DNA from: Flavobacterium ginsengisoli
Lineage (GTDB): Bacteria > Bacteroidota > Bacteroidia > Flavobacteriales > Flavobacteriaceae
Reading direction: 5' to 3'
Assembly (NCBI RefSeq): GCF_029625315.1
Contig: NZ_CP121110.1
Location: 2,223,501 to 2,287,500 of the forward strand
Length of the DNA: 64,000 nt
The notes under the pieces were generated by a model, which made no database searches, was not told the origin of the DNA, and saw nothing but the letters and a program-made list of their open reading frames with translations. Position 1 is the stretch's first letter; the number at the start of each line of letters is the position of its first letter. The position numbers and the translations under genes were made by a program. This document shows, piece after piece, positions 38,976 through 49,277 of this stretch.

Positions 38976-40793
38976 TTATTTTCCTCCAATCAATTCCATA
39001 ATCTTGTCATAAATTGCCGTATTCTGATAAACTCCCATGAATTTCTCAGATCCTGGACCGTAAACAAAAACAGGAACCGGAATCGCCGTATGATCATTGG
39101 TACTAAAACTTCCGTGAACGTACCCTTTTTCAATACTTCCGTCAATTAATGATAATCCGCCAGTTTCGTGATCTGCGGTTACGATCAAAAGCGTTTCGGG
39201 ATTTTTATCTACAAATTCCATTGCTTGCCCCACCAATTTGTCAAAATCAAGCATTTCTCTCACAACATATTCTACATTATTCTGGTGTCCGCCGTAATCA
39301 ATTTGAGCGCCTTCGGCCATAATAAAAAACGGATTCTTTGTTTTCGAAAAAGTGTTTGTCGCTTTCGCCAGAGATTTCGTTAGAAAATCTCCTCTTCCAT
39401 TTTTTATAGAAACTACCGCTGCATCTTCTAAAACGACAAATTTGCTGTTTTTAATCGTATCTAAACTCGAGAATTTATCTGAGAAAGTGTATCCTTTTTC
39501 GATTAAAACTTTAGACAAATCTTTACCATCTTTTCTAGAAATAAATTCTTTCTGACCTCCTCCAATCAAAATATCTGACGGACTTGAAAGAAAATCGTTA
39601 GCAATTGGTTCGCTTAAACTTCTTTCTGGCTGATGTGCATAAAACGCAGCTGGAGTTGCATCAGTAATATTTCCAGCAGAAATAATGGCCGTTTTATAGT
39701 TTTTCTTTGCCAATTGTTCTGCAATCGTCTGAAGCGGTTTCCCTTGTTCATCAACACTTATAAAACGATTATTAGTTTTATGTCCCGTAGCCATTGCCGT
39801 TGCTCCTGCGGCAGAATCTGTGATATAACTATCTGAAGCTTTTGTGATCGAGAATCCTTGAGTTGGAATATTAAATAAATTCAATTGCCCTTTGTTTGCA
39901 GTATATCCAGAATAAATCTGCGCTAATCCCATCCCGTCTCCAATTAAAAGAATAACATTTTTTGGGCGTTTATTCTTGAAAACATTTTTAGGAACATAAG
40001 CTTGGTGAAATTCTGTATTCTGGTAAAATGTCGTTTTAATGTTATTTATAAATTGAGTTAGTTCGTCTACTTTATCCGTTCCTATAAAATCAACTTTTAA
40101 ATTCATCAAAGTCATGTACGTGTTTACGTTGTCTTGCGTAGCCCAGAATCTTATTTTTTTCTTTTGATCGTGGACTTTTTTGATAATTGCCTGAATTTTT
40201 TCAGAATCTGGTCGCGTCAAAACTCCTTTTCCGTTCCAAACTGTGATTTCATGTAAATCTTCGCTAATCATTTCAACTCTCGCTAATTGATCTGAAGTAT
40301 AATTTTCATTCAATCTTCCATCAAAATAAATGAAATCTGGATATTCCTTCCATAGTGACGGTAAAGGTCTGTTTCCAGAAATAACCACTTTTATGTTTTT
40401 ATTCGAAATAATATCTGGAAAAGTCTTTAATTGCTGTACAATTGTTTTTAGAGTTGAGTCGGCATCAGACTTAATATCAATCATTAATATTAAAGGTTTA
40501 TTGCTCGGGTAAGCTTTTCCTTCCAATGTTTTTAATTTGTTTGAAAGAGGTTCCAAATACATGCTTTTAAGTGTATTGTGAGAAGCAATTTCTTTAGAAG
40601 TATGTGCTACAAACAATTCATTATTTACTAAAAAGACATCGGCTTCTATAACGCCCGTTTCATTAGAATAAGCACCATAAAAAGGTAATTTACTTTCGTA
40701 ATCGTTATGAGAATGAATATTTGAAGAACTGTATTCTTGCGCTTGAACGAACAAGCAAAATTGAAGGCAAAAAAGGGTGATTATTTTTTTCAT
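38976..40793 (-). CDS. Alkaline phosphatase fused to a phosphodiesterase-like N-terminal domain
   Basis: A 605-residue secreted protein with a signal peptide (ending LFVQAQ). Residues 20-245 resemble the glycerophosphodiester phosphodiesterase/PI-PLC-like TIM barrel: NIHSHNDYESKLPFYGAY, then IEADVFLVNNELFVAHT, LILMIDIKSD and the late WATQDN. Residues 270-605 are a PhoA-type alkaline phosphatase: NVILLIGDGMGLAQ (metal-binding Asp), TDSAAGATAMATGHK (catalytic Ser), VTADHETGG (metal-binding His). The pair of activities could first release a phosphomonoester from a diester and then free phosphate. It stands alone in its strand block, beside a SusCD locus. Whether the first domain is active is open; His and Glu/Asp residues at its sites are present. 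Confidence 0.88.
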   Translation of the reverse strand: MKKIITLFCLQFCLFVQAQEYSSSNIHSHNDYESKLPFYGAYSNETGVIEADVFLVNNELFVAHTSKEIASHNTLKSMYLEPLSNKLKTLEGKAYPSNKPLILMIDIKSDADSTLKTIVQQLKTFPDIISNKNIKVVISGNRPLPSLWKEYPDFIYFDGRLNENYTSDQLARVEMISEDLHEITVWNGKGVLTRPDSEKIQAIIKKVHDQKKKIRFWATQDNVNTYMTLMNLKVDFIGTDKVDELTQFINNIKTTFYQNTEFHQAYVPKNVFKNKRPKNVILLIGDGMGLAQIYSGYTANKGQLNLFNIPTQGFSITKASDSYITDSAAGATAMATGHKTNNRFISVDEQGKPLQTIAEQLAKKNYKTAIISAGNITDATPAAFYAHQPERSLSEPIANDFLSSPSDILIGGGQKEFISRKDGKDLSKVLIEKGYTFSDKFSSLDTIKNSKFVVLEDAAVVSIKNGRGDFLTKSLAKATNTFSKTKNPFFIMAEGAQIDYGGHQNNVEYVVREMLDFDKLVGQAMEFVDKNPETLLIVTADHETGGLSLIDGSIEKGYVHGSFSTNDHTAIPVPVFVYGPGSEKFMGVYQNTAIYDKIMELIGGK

Positions 40794-41189
40794 CGAAAAT
40801 GATTTTTATTCTTTTAAAGCTGTAGGTAACTTTATTAGAAATGGGTTTCTGCAATTTATTTTTAACACATAGAAACATAGCTTTTCTTTATGTGTAAAGG
40901 CGTTTCACTAATTTAAATACAAATAGTAAAAAGTAATCTTGTCATTTCGACGAAGGAGACTCGAGCGATAGCGAACAGGCAAAGCAAATCTTCGTTAGCA
41001 ACTCGGCAAAGATTGGGGATTTAGATTGTGGAGCTTCTAGTGAGGATTTCTCCTTCGTCGAAATGACAAGATTGTGTGAATGCGTTCGACTTGCCATTCC
41101 TCGGAATGACAAACTTTATTTTTTACAACTGCAGTCTCCTGACTAAGACTGCAGCGTAAAAAACTAAAAAAACACAATGAAATTATAGA
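40794..41189. other. Intergenic region with a mobile-type inverted repeat
   Basis: No gene seen in 396 bases. It holds the 139-bp element with perfect 25-bp inverted ends (40935-41073) and a CTGCAGTCT/AGACTGCAG stem at 41129-41154 close to the SusD stop. The latter may be its terminator. Confidence 0.6.
40935..41073. repeat. 139-bp element with perfect 25-bp terminal inverted repeats
   Basis: Positions 40935-40959 and 41049-41073 are exact reverse complements over 25 bases, beginning AATCTTGTCATTTCGACGAA. The interior (CTCGAGCGATAGCGAACAGG...) encodes nothing. It has the look of a MITE or large REP element; I know the TCATTTCGACGAAGGAG ends as a common intergenic repeat of Flavobacterium. 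Confidence 0.75.
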
Positions 41190-42725
41190 TTACCAGCCTT
41201 GGTTTTGAGTCAAAGCTCCTTTACTTACTGCGATTTCATCTGGCGGTATTGGCCAAACGTGGTGAATTGCAGGATTGAAATTACGAGCAGGATAAATAAC
41301 GCTTCCGTTATAATGATGCAATGGTTTCGCGTACGTTTCTTTTGCATCTCCCCAACGCACTAAATCGAAATGGCGGTCTGTCCACTCACCTGCTAGTTCA
41401 CATCTTCTCTCTCTTTTTAAATCGACCATTGTAGCTCCAGAAATATCTGTAAGACCTGCTCGGTGGCGAATCATATTGATTTCTGTATCTGCATTTTGAC
41501 CCTTCATTAGTTTAGCTTCCGCTAACATCAAAATCACATCAGCATAACGTAAAAGAGGAACATTTAAAGCTGTAGAAGGCTTGTCTCCATTCGCATTTAC
41601 ATAACGAATATCTACTCCGCCCGAAGTTGTTTTGGGATAACTAAACGGCTCCATATATTTTTTAAACTGATAACCCGTTCTGTTACTTGAACTTACTACG
41701 TGATTACCTTCATTAAAAGTTACTGTTTCCCCGAAGTAAACAAATTTGTCTCCTTTTTGTAAAATCGTAGCGCTACGTCTTTTGTCGTTTGGCGCATACG
41801 TATCAAATAATTCTTTTGTCGGATAGAAATTTCCCCAACCATTGTAAACTCCCCATCCTTTATCTTCTAAACAAACTCCAGGAAAAATAGAACCTAAAGA
41901 AGTATTCTCTGCACTTGAAGTTACAGACCAGATATATTCTGAAGACCAATTGTTGCTGATTTTAAATACATCTTCAAAATTATCCAATAATTTGTGTTTT
42001 CCGCTAGCCACAATCATATTGGCATATTTGATCGCATTGTCCCAATCTTTTGCATACAAGTAGGTACGAACCAAATAAGCCCAAGCCGCAGTTTTGTGAG
42101 CGCGACCACGATTGTCTGGTGTAAGCTGATCAAAATAAGGCGACAAATCTGCGGCTTTAATTAAATCTGCGGCAATGTATGCGTAATTTTCAGCAACATT
42201 TTTAGCGCGAGGCACATAAACATTTGTTGGGTTTTCTCTTTCCTGAATTGGAATTCCCGCACGATCGTCTCCGTAATGGTATGCCAATTCTAAATGCATT
42301 ACAGCGTGATTAAAATAAGCTTCTCCTAACATTCCGTTTTTTGTACTTTCATCCAATGCAATATTTGGAATATTACGAATTACGTCATTACAACGTTTCA
42401 TGATTTCGTAGTGAATTCTCCAAATATCTTTAGTATCCGATTCTGATCCGTCTACAATAAAGTTTTTAATTCTTTCTGCATTTTGTCTTGGTTTAGTCCC
42501 AATATCATCGCTGGCATTATTCAGCCAAAAGAAACCACGACCGTACATATTATCATCAGAATACAAAGCATAAATTGCATTTACTCCTGCTTTTGCATCT
42601 GCTGGCGTTTTCCAGAAATTCCCGCTCGAAGGAGCTCCTTGTGGCACAACATCAAGTTCGCTTTCGCAAGCCGAAGTACTTACCAAAAGCACAAAACTCA
42701 ATAATAAAAGACTTATTTTTTTCAT
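41190..42725 (-). CDS. SusD/RagB-family glycan-binding lipoprotein, second locus
   Basis: A 511-residue SusD homologue with a lipobox (LLVSTSACESELD, Cys near 20) and the start VPQGAPSSGNFWKTPADAKAG typical for the family. C-terminal marks are LAEAKLMKGQ and RRCELAGEWTDRHFDLVRWG. It follows the SusC gene by 20 bp. The ligand is unknown. Only phosphatase and methyltransferase genes are nearby, not glycosidases, so the pair may import something other than a polysaccharide or depend on distant enzymes. Confidence 0.93.
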   Translation of the reverse strand: MKKISLLLLSFVLLVSTSACESELDVVPQGAPSSGNFWKTPADAKAGVNAIYALYSDDNMYGRGFFWLNNASDDIGTKPRQNAERIKNFIVDGSESDTKDIWRIHYEIMKRCNDVIRNIPNIALDESTKNGMLGEAYFNHAVMHLELAYHYGDDRAGIPIQERENPTNVYVPRAKNVAENYAYIAADLIKAADLSPYFDQLTPDNRGRAHKTAAWAYLVRTYLYAKDWDNAIKYANMIVASGKHKLLDNFEDVFKISNNWSSEYIWSVTSSAENTSLGSIFPGVCLEDKGWGVYNGWGNFYPTKELFDTYAPNDKRRSATILQKGDKFVYFGETVTFNEGNHVVSSSNRTGYQFKKYMEPFSYPKTTSGGVDIRYVNANGDKPSTALNVPLLRYADVILMLAEAKLMKGQNADTEINMIRHRAGLTDISGATMVDLKRERRCELAGEWTDRHFDLVRWGDAKETYAKPLHHYNGSVIYPARNFNPAIHHVWPIPPDEIAVSKGALTQNQGW

Positions 42726-42744
42726 TTTAATTGTTTTTTATTTT

Positions 42745-45700
42745 TTAAAAAGTTGCGTTAACACCTGTCATGTAAATACGAGAAAGCGGATAACGTCCTA
42801 AATCCATTCCGAAGTTTTTAAGTCCAACTTCAGGATCCATTCCAGAATATTTTGTGATTGTAAATAAGTTTTGTCCCGAAATAAAGAATCTCAGTTTCGC
42901 TTTTCCGTTCAACCAGCTTTCTTTAACGGTATAACCAATCGAAACGTTTTTCAATCTTAAGAAAGAAGCGTCTTCAATAAAAAGATTAGAAATACGACCG
43001 AAGTTGTTATTGTTATCTGTTGATGAAAGAACTGGAACATTTGTATCCGTATTGGTTGGAGTCCAAGCATCTTTTGATTCAGCCAATAAATTGTAACCTG
43101 GGAAAGAAGCATTTAAACCTGTATGTTTTACCGCATTGAAAACGCTGTTTCCTGCAGCTCCGTTAAAAAAGATGTTCATATCAAATCCTTTGTATCTGAA
43201 ATTGGCATTCAAACTATACGTTGTTTTTGGAAAAGGACTTCCTAACACTACTCTGTCGCTATTGTTGATTACGCCGTCTCCATTTTCATCTTTAAATTTA
43301 ATATCTCCAGCAACCGCGTTTGGCTGATACATTACACCATCTTTGTTTACATACGCTTTCACCTCATCATTACTTTGGAATAATCCGTTTGTCTGATATC
43401 CGTAGAATGCTCCAACTGGACTTCCAACTTGATAAATATTAGCTAATGGCAAACTACGAACTCTGCTTAAACCAAGCGGCTCTAATGAATTCAAATCGTC
43501 TTTAATAGAAACAATTCTATTGCTTAAGAATCCAGCGTTTGCCGTAACATCAAATTTAAATTCTCCGCGAGTTTTTTGGTACGTTAAACTCACCTCGATT
43601 CCTTTGTTTTCTACATCTCCTGAGTTTACAATTCTTCCTTGTGGCGTTCCAGAAACTCCAGGCAATTGGTCACGAACCAACATGTCTTTGTTTTTCTTTA
43701 CATAAGCATCAACAGATCCAACCAAACTATTATTTAGCATCGTAAAATCTAAACCAATATTAGTCTGCTCAGAACTTTCCCATTTTAAATTCGGGTTTGA
43801 TAATTCGCTTTCAGCATAACCATAATTAATTGATGGCACTGCTCCAATTAAAGCTTGAGTTTGAACTAAAGGCACACTAAATTGATATGGCCCAAGATTT
43901 CCTAAGTTTCCAATTTGTCCCCAGCTTGCTCGAAGTTTTAAGTTGCTGATGATTGGCTCAATACCTTTCATGAAATTTTCTTCAGAAATTAACCAACCTG
44001 CAGAAACTGAAGGATACACTTTCCAACGGTTATTTTCTAATAATTTTGAAGTTCCGTCACGACGAACAATTCCAGAGATTAAATATTTCTGACTGAAATC
44101 GTAATTAATTCTTCCCACATAAGACGAAATAATTTCATCTGATCTTCCAGCTGCGGTCTGCTGAATTAATTTTGCATTTAATAAATAACGCTGTGATGGA
44201 TCTTCGTTATCAAAACCAGTTCCTTCAATAGTGTAGAAGTCTCTTTTTGTTTCTTGATACGTATATCCAGCCAAAGCTTTCAAATTATGTTTTCCGAATG
44301 ATTTCTCATAAGAAATAGTCTGCTCGCTCAATAAATCTGTAGTAGTTATATTTTTCAGCGTCAATCTGTTGAAATCAAAGATTTTTCCTGGTTCTGTAAC
44401 TTTTACTGTAAAATCTGATGCATTGTCTTGAATTCTTGTATAACCCCAGTTCGATTTCACTTTTAGTCCTGGAACAATTTCCCATTCTGCATACGGATTG
44501 ATCAAAATTGTTGAAATAGGGTTCTTATTGTCTAATCTTTTCAAATACGCTACCGGATTGATAACGTCTCCATAAGAACCAATATATTTTTCTGGAACAC
44601 CGCCAAACTGACCTGAACCATCTTCTCTATAAATCGTTGCATTTGGCGGATACAAAATTGCTGCTTGAATTGCTCCTGTATACGAACTTGACGTATTAGC
44701 AGTCTGACCATCAGTTAATGAGTATGAAATATTTTCTCCAATTGTGAAATTATCTGCCAATTTGAAAGAAGAATTTGCTCTTACTGTATAACGTTCTCCA
44801 TAAGTATTTAGCAAAATACCTTCGTTTTTTCTATAACTTCCAGAAAGAAAGAAATTAGATTTTTCTGTTTTTCCATTTACCGAAAGCGACAAATCTTGAA
44901 TTTCTCCTGTACGGAAAATTTCATCCATCCAGTTGGTTTTTGTTGTTCTTGCCGTTGGTTCAAATGCAGGATCAAAAGCAGGAATTCTTGGCAAACCTGC
45001 ATTGTCTCTTGCTAAATTCATAGCGTCAGAATATTCTGCGGCGTTTAAAACCTGCAATTTTTTAGCAACATTCTGAAAACCTCCCTGATAGTTTACATTC
45101 ACATTAATTTTATCCGAAACTCCTTTTTTAGAAGTAATTAAAATTACCCCACCAGAAGCTCTTGCACCATAAATTGCTTGCAGAAGCCGCATCTTTTAAA
45201 ACGTTTATCGATGCAATATCATTTGGATTTATAGTATTTAAAGAACCACTGTAAATGATTCCGTCTAAAACGATTAAAGGCGTTTCAGCATTCAAAGATC
45301 CAATACCACGAATGTTGATTGTTGGCGATGCAGTTGGGTCACCACCATCATTAATTACAGTAACTCCGGCAACTGTTCCTTGTAATAATTCGGCTGCGTT
45401 GTTGTATGTTCTGCTAGAAGTCTCTTTCATAGAAACAGAACCAACTGCTCCTAAAACTTCATTTTTTTTCACACTTCCGTAACCCATAACTACAACTTCT
45501 TGAAGCTGTTTTACGTCGGTTGCTAATTTTACCGTGATGTTTTGCGAACTAGTAACTTTTACTTCTTGTGTTAGATAACCCACGTAAGAAAAAACAAGTG
45601 TCGCTTCTGAGGCATTTACTTCTAATTTAAATGTTCCGTCAAAATCTGTTGCTGTTGTCGCATCAGAACCTTTATCTTTAATTCCAACTCCTGGTAAAGG

Positions 45701-46114
45701 CATATTGTCATCTCCGCCAAAAACAGTTCCCGAAACAGTGATTTTATTTTGATCTGAAGAAGCAACTTTCTGATTTTTCTTGATTACAATATTGTTGCTC
45801 ACAATCTCATATCGAAGTGCACTTCCGCAAATTTTATCCAGCGCCTGCTCAAGTGTTACATTATTCAGTTTTAAACTTAATTTCTGATTGGCGTTTACTT
45901 GGTCGCTTTCGTACATAAAATGCACATCAACCTGATTTTCAATTTTTTGAAATATATTTTTTATACTCTCATTATCAACTTTTAAAGTCACTCTTTTGTT
46001 AATATCAACATTCCCAGCTTTTACTGTTAGTGCGGTAAAAAACAAAGTCATAAATAGGAATAATTTTGTTCCTATTGTCCTTATGCTGGCATACCGCATT
46101 TGCTTTTCATTCAT
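42745..46114 (-). CDS. SusC/RagA TonB-dependent transporter with STN domain, one frameshift
   Basis: Two overlapping frames (46114-45128, 45192-42745) give one transporter of about 1122 residues. After the signal peptide (ends VKAG) comes a secretin/STN domain (residues 40-115, with SIKNIFQKIENQVDVHFMYE in part and LEQALDKICGSALRYEI), which lets a transporter signal to a FecR anti-sigma factor. Then carboxypeptidase-D-like domain, plug and barrel, ending RIYMTGVNATF. The break is at GCTTGC 45176-45181; removing one base restores the SusC signature LKDAASAAIYGARASGGVI. FecR and the ECF sigma gene lie directly upstream. Together they make a surface-signalling system. Confidence 0.93.
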
Positions 46115-46185
46115 AGTCTTTAGATTTAGTGTAATTGTTTTGTTTATTAGGTTGCTACGTAGTTTTATTTTTATTGTTTAAAGAA

Positions 46186-47106
46186 TTATTCGATTTTGTA
46201 AACCCCAGAATCCATTTTGTATTGGGCATTGACGATATTGCACACCAGTCCAATTACCTGATCGGCAGGCAGTTCTTTAAAATAGGCGCTAATCTTTAAA
46301 TCGTTTAAATTCTTGTTTTTGACTTCAATCGCAACATTATAATTACGATTGATTGTGGCCACAACTTCAGAAAGAGGCGTTTCTTCAAAAACCATAATAT
46401 TTTTTCGCCATAGCGAAATGGTATTCAACGGAACATCTTTAAAGGCTTGAAGCTTGTTGCTTTGCGATTTAAAAATCACTTTCTGTCCTGGAGTTACATA
46501 TACATTTTCGTCTGTTACAGTCGATTTCACGTTTACTCTTCCTGTTGCAACCGAAACTTCTTGTGTCGTTTGATCTGGATACGCTTGAACATTAAAACTA
46601 GTTCCGAGAACTTTGGTATCCATTTTATTGGTATGAATAATAAAAGGATGTTTTTTGTCTTTGGCTACATCAAAAAAAGCTTCACCACTTAAATACACTT
46701 CTCTCGTATCACCTTTAAATTCCTTCGGATATTTAAGTACACTTCCTGCATTTAGCCAGATTTTTGTTCCGTCACTTAATTTTATCTGAGCATGTTCTCC
46801 TAGTTTTACTGTAAATTGCTTGTTTTCAACAGTATTTGATGTTGCATAAAAAAACACTGACAATCCAACAAGGAAAACCAAAGAAGCCGCAACAGCCAAG
46901 TTTTTATATTGAAGTGAAATAACTTTATTGGTATTCTTTATTTGTCTTAATTCTCTTTTCAGTTTTGAGCGGTCTGATTGAACCACTTCCATATTATCAA
47001 AAAAATCATCAGTACGATCGTACCATTTGTTCCACATTTCTTGTCCTTTCGGAGAGTACTTTCCTTCTAAAAAATTTTTGATTTCGTTATTTGAATTTTC
47101 AGGCAT
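46186..47106 (-). CDS. FecR-family anti-sigma factor
   Basis: A 306-residue inner-membrane protein. The N-terminal cytoplasmic part (1-80) would hold the sigma factor; one TM segment follows (LAVAASLVFLVGLSVFFYA, about 87-105). The periplasmic FecR domain (110-230) has the family motif VKLGEHAQIKLSDGTKIWLN in full form, then YLSGEAFFDVAKDKKHPFII and GTSFNVQAYP. The C-terminal part (230-306) resembles the STN-like FecR domain (DUF4974). It lies between sigma and SusC, 71 bp before the latter. Confidence 0.93.
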   Translation of the reverse strand: MPENSNNEIKNFLEGKYSPKGQEMWNKWYDRTDDFFDNMEVVQSDRSKLKRELRQIKNTNKVISLQYKNLAVAASLVFLVGLSVFFYATSNTVENKQFTVKLGEHAQIKLSDGTKIWLNAGSVLKYPKEFKGDTREVYLSGEAFFDVAKDKKHPFIIHTNKMDTKVLGTSFNVQAYPDQTTQEVSVATGRVNVKSTVTDENVYVTPGQKVIFKSQSNKLQAFKDVPLNTISLWRKNIMVFEETPLSEVVATINRNYNVAIEVKNKNLNDLKISAYFKELPADQVIGLVCNIVNAQYKMDSGVYKIE

Positions 47107-47219
47107 TATAATTTCTTTATGTCTTTAATAATATGTCTTGGGAATTGTAATTTTAGGTAGGCGCAAAAGGTTACGCTTCTGTTAAGAAAAAAGCTTAGTT
47201 CTTAATCTGAAGTTTACTT

Positions 47220-47777
47220 TTAATTGAATTCGCCCAAATGCGTACGCATAAATTTGAGCGCATATGTAATATGATATTTTACAGTTTCGATTGAAACATT
47301 CAATTCTTCGGCAATTTCTTTATTGGTGTAATGTTTTACTCGGCTGAGAATAAAAACCTCTTTTGATTTTTTAGGAAGTAATGATGCCGCTTCGTCAACT
47401 GCTTTTTGCAATTCATCATAATAGATAGAATCTTCGATAGCATTATAACTGGTTTGCGAAGCAGTATTTTTATCTAGAACCTCCTGAATGTATTGATCGG
47501 TAACTTCGTGCGATTTGATGTAATCTAAAGTCATGTAGCGAACCGAAGTGTAGATGTAAGCCGCAAAACTTTTCTGGATCACAATTGTTTTGCGTCTTTC
47601 CCAAATAGAGGTAAAAACTTCTTGCACAATTTCTTCTGAAATGGCGATTGATTTCATTCGGAGATATACGAATCGAACTAACAGATCTCGATATCTGAAA
47701 TAAAGTTCATCAAAAGCTTTGTCCTTGCCCGATTTTAATAATTCAACAAGTTCTTCGTCTGTAAACTTCTTATACAT
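47220..47777 (-). CDS. ECF RNA polymerase sigma factor, FecI-like
   Basis: A 185-residue group 4 sigma factor with region 2 (about 20-90: FDELYFRYRDLLVRFVYLRM, EEIVQEVFTSIWERR) and region 4 (about 120-180: LPKKSKEVFILSRVKHYTNK, then EIAEELNVSIETVKYHITYA as the helix-turn-helix). It should transcribe the SusC/SusD genes when FecR is released by the STN domain of SusC. FecR starts 113 bp downstream. Confidence 0.94.
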   Translation of the reverse strand: MYKKFTDEELVELLKSGKDKAFDELYFRYRDLLVRFVYLRMKSIAISEEIVQEVFTSIWERRKTIVIQKSFAAYIYTSVRYMTLDYIKSHEVTDQYIQEVLDKNTASQTSYNAIEDSIYYDELQKAVDEAASLLPKKSKEVFILSRVKHYTNKEIAEELNVSIETVKYHITYALKFMRTHLGEFN

Positions 47778-48189
47778 GATTCATTATTTTATGATTAATC
47801 AAATGAAAAGCGTGAGCCAAAACACTTTTTCTGATTTTGTCTTGATAATGATCGTGCTGTTTAAAAATTGGCATATATAAAGTATTGGGTTCTTCTTATA
47901 TGTCTCCAAAATTAAAGCTGAGGGTAGGTCGATTAGGTTACGTTTACATTAATAAAACCCTTCTAAAACGAAACATATTATTAACATTTGAGATCGAAAA
48001 TTAGCCGCTACATAAAGGTTAACAGCATTTAGAACAAAAACTAAGAAACTTTGTTTGAGATAACAGTCTTTCTCTTATAAAAAGCAGAATTGAAGCGAAA
48101 AAGTGCTTAACAAATAATTAATAGGAATGTCTTAAAATGAATTTTATTCAGTTGAAATTCTTTTCAAAAAAAATAAAAATTGAAAATGG
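47778..48189. other. Divergent intergenic region upstream of sigma and MarR-GNAT genes
   Basis: No gene seen. The sigma-side promoter is not obvious. The right end holds the clear promoter for the MarR-GNAT gene. Confidence 0.5.
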
Positions 48190-48219
48190 TTGACAAAAGC
48201 AACTAAATTTATATATTTG
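48190..48219 (+). promoter_or_regulatory. Promoter of the MarR-GNAT gene
   Basis: TTG at 48190-48192 and TATATTTG at 48212-48219 match the Bacteroidota -33/-7 elements with 19 bp between. The ATG at 48247 is 27 bp downstream, which argues against an earlier start inside the promoter. Confidence 0.7.
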
Positions 48220-48246
48220 TACCTCAACAATACAATATTACAAATC

Positions 48247-49170
48247 ATGACTACTACGACTTCAAAAATTAGAAGTTTCAATAGATTCTATACGGCGCAT
48301 TTAGATATTTTAAGCCAGCATTATTTAGACAGCGAATATTCTTTGACTGAGATACGAATTCTATATGAAATCAGCGAAAGCAAAACTATAACGGCCCAAA
48401 AAATCACAGAAATTTTAAATCTAGATAAAGGATATTTAAGCCGGATTTTGAAGCGTTTTTTAAAAGAAAATTTAATTGAGAAAGTCACTTCTTCTGAAGA
48501 CAAACGTGCTTTCAATATTAAATTGACTGATTCTGGAAATGAATTATTAAGCGTATTAAATGATAAATCTGAAAACAAGATTGAGGGTAAAATTGAAAAA
48601 CTAAACAATTCTGAAAAAGAAATTTTAGTCGATTCGATGAATACAGTTAGAAATCTGCTGACAGAAAATAAAATAACTCGTGAAGATATTACCTATCGCC
48701 ATAATATTACTCCTGGCGATATTGGCTACATTATTTATTTACACGGATTTATCTATGGAAACGAATCGAATTTTTCAACTGATTTTGAGAAATATGTAAT
48801 CAAGACTTTTTACGATTTCTTAGAAAAATATTCGCCAGAAAATGACCGAATCTGGATGGCAGAATACAATAATAAAATTGTGGGATGCGTTGCTATTGTG
48901 CATCAACCTAATGAAGAAGCGCAATTGAGATGGTTTCTTCTCGATCCCGCTTTTAGAGGTCTCGGAATTGGTAAAAAACTCTTAACTGAAGCTGTAGATT
49001 TTTGTAAAGAGAAAAAGTTTAAAAATGTGTTTCTGCTTACGACAAGCATGCAGGATAAAGCACTTCAAATGTATAAAATAATGGGATTCGAACTTACAAA
49101 ATCTGAAGAAGTTCACGAATGGGGGAAGACGTTTTATGAGGAGCGTTATGATTTGAGACTTTTCAAATAG
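48247..49170 (+). CDS. MarR-family regulator fused to GNAT acetyltransferase
   Basis: A 307-residue two-domain protein starting MTTTTSKIRSFNRFYTAHLD. Residues 1-140 are a MarR winged helix (TEIRILYEISESKTITAQKI, LDKGYLSRILKRFLKENLI, then SSEDKRAFNIKLTDSG wing). Residues 150-305 are a GNAT domain with the acetyl-CoA loop LDPAFRGLGIGKKLLTEAV and LTTSMQDKALQMYKIMGFEL. Such fusions are known and probably act on small molecules or proteins, with the MarR part sensing a ligand. It is monocistronic, with its own promoter and terminator. Confidence 0.9.
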   Translation: MTTTTSKIRSFNRFYTAHLDILSQHYLDSEYSLTEIRILYEISESKTITAQKITEILNLDKGYLSRILKRFLKENLIEKVTSSEDKRAFNIKLTDSGNELLSVLNDKSENKIEGKIEKLNNSEKEILVDSMNTVRNLLTENKITREDITYRHNITPGDIGYIIYLHGFIYGNESNFSTDFEKYVIKTFYDFLEKYSPENDRIWMAEYNNKIVGCVAIVHQPNEEAQLRWFLLDPAFRGLGIGKKLLTEAVDFCKEKKFKNVFLLTTSMQDKALQMYKIMGFELTKSEEVHEWGKTFYEERYDLRLFK

Positions 49171-49186
49171 AATTTATAAAACATGA

Positions 49187-49230
49187 AAATGCTTTAGCCA
49201 AAACTTCAAATGTTTAGCTAAAGCATTTTT
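49187..49230. terminator. Terminator after MarR-GNAT
   Basis: AAAATGCTTTAGC and GCTAAAGCATTTT form a 13-bp stem, followed by T. It belongs to the same GCTTTAGCCAAAA repeat type as 13694-13729. It also serves the convergent repressor gene. Confidence 0.8.
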
Positions 49231-49277
49231 AATATCCTCTTTTTATTTAAAAATAAGTCTAAATTTTATTGAAACAA

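Noticed and set aside
2350..45192. Reading the broken GH97, GH95, GH36, GH27, SusC, symporter and DUF5107 genes as pseudogenes
   Set aside because: Most carry just one to three single-base changes at a shared motif or in A/T runs, all motifs are intact on both sides and corrected lengths are exact. Decay would add stops and larger losses.
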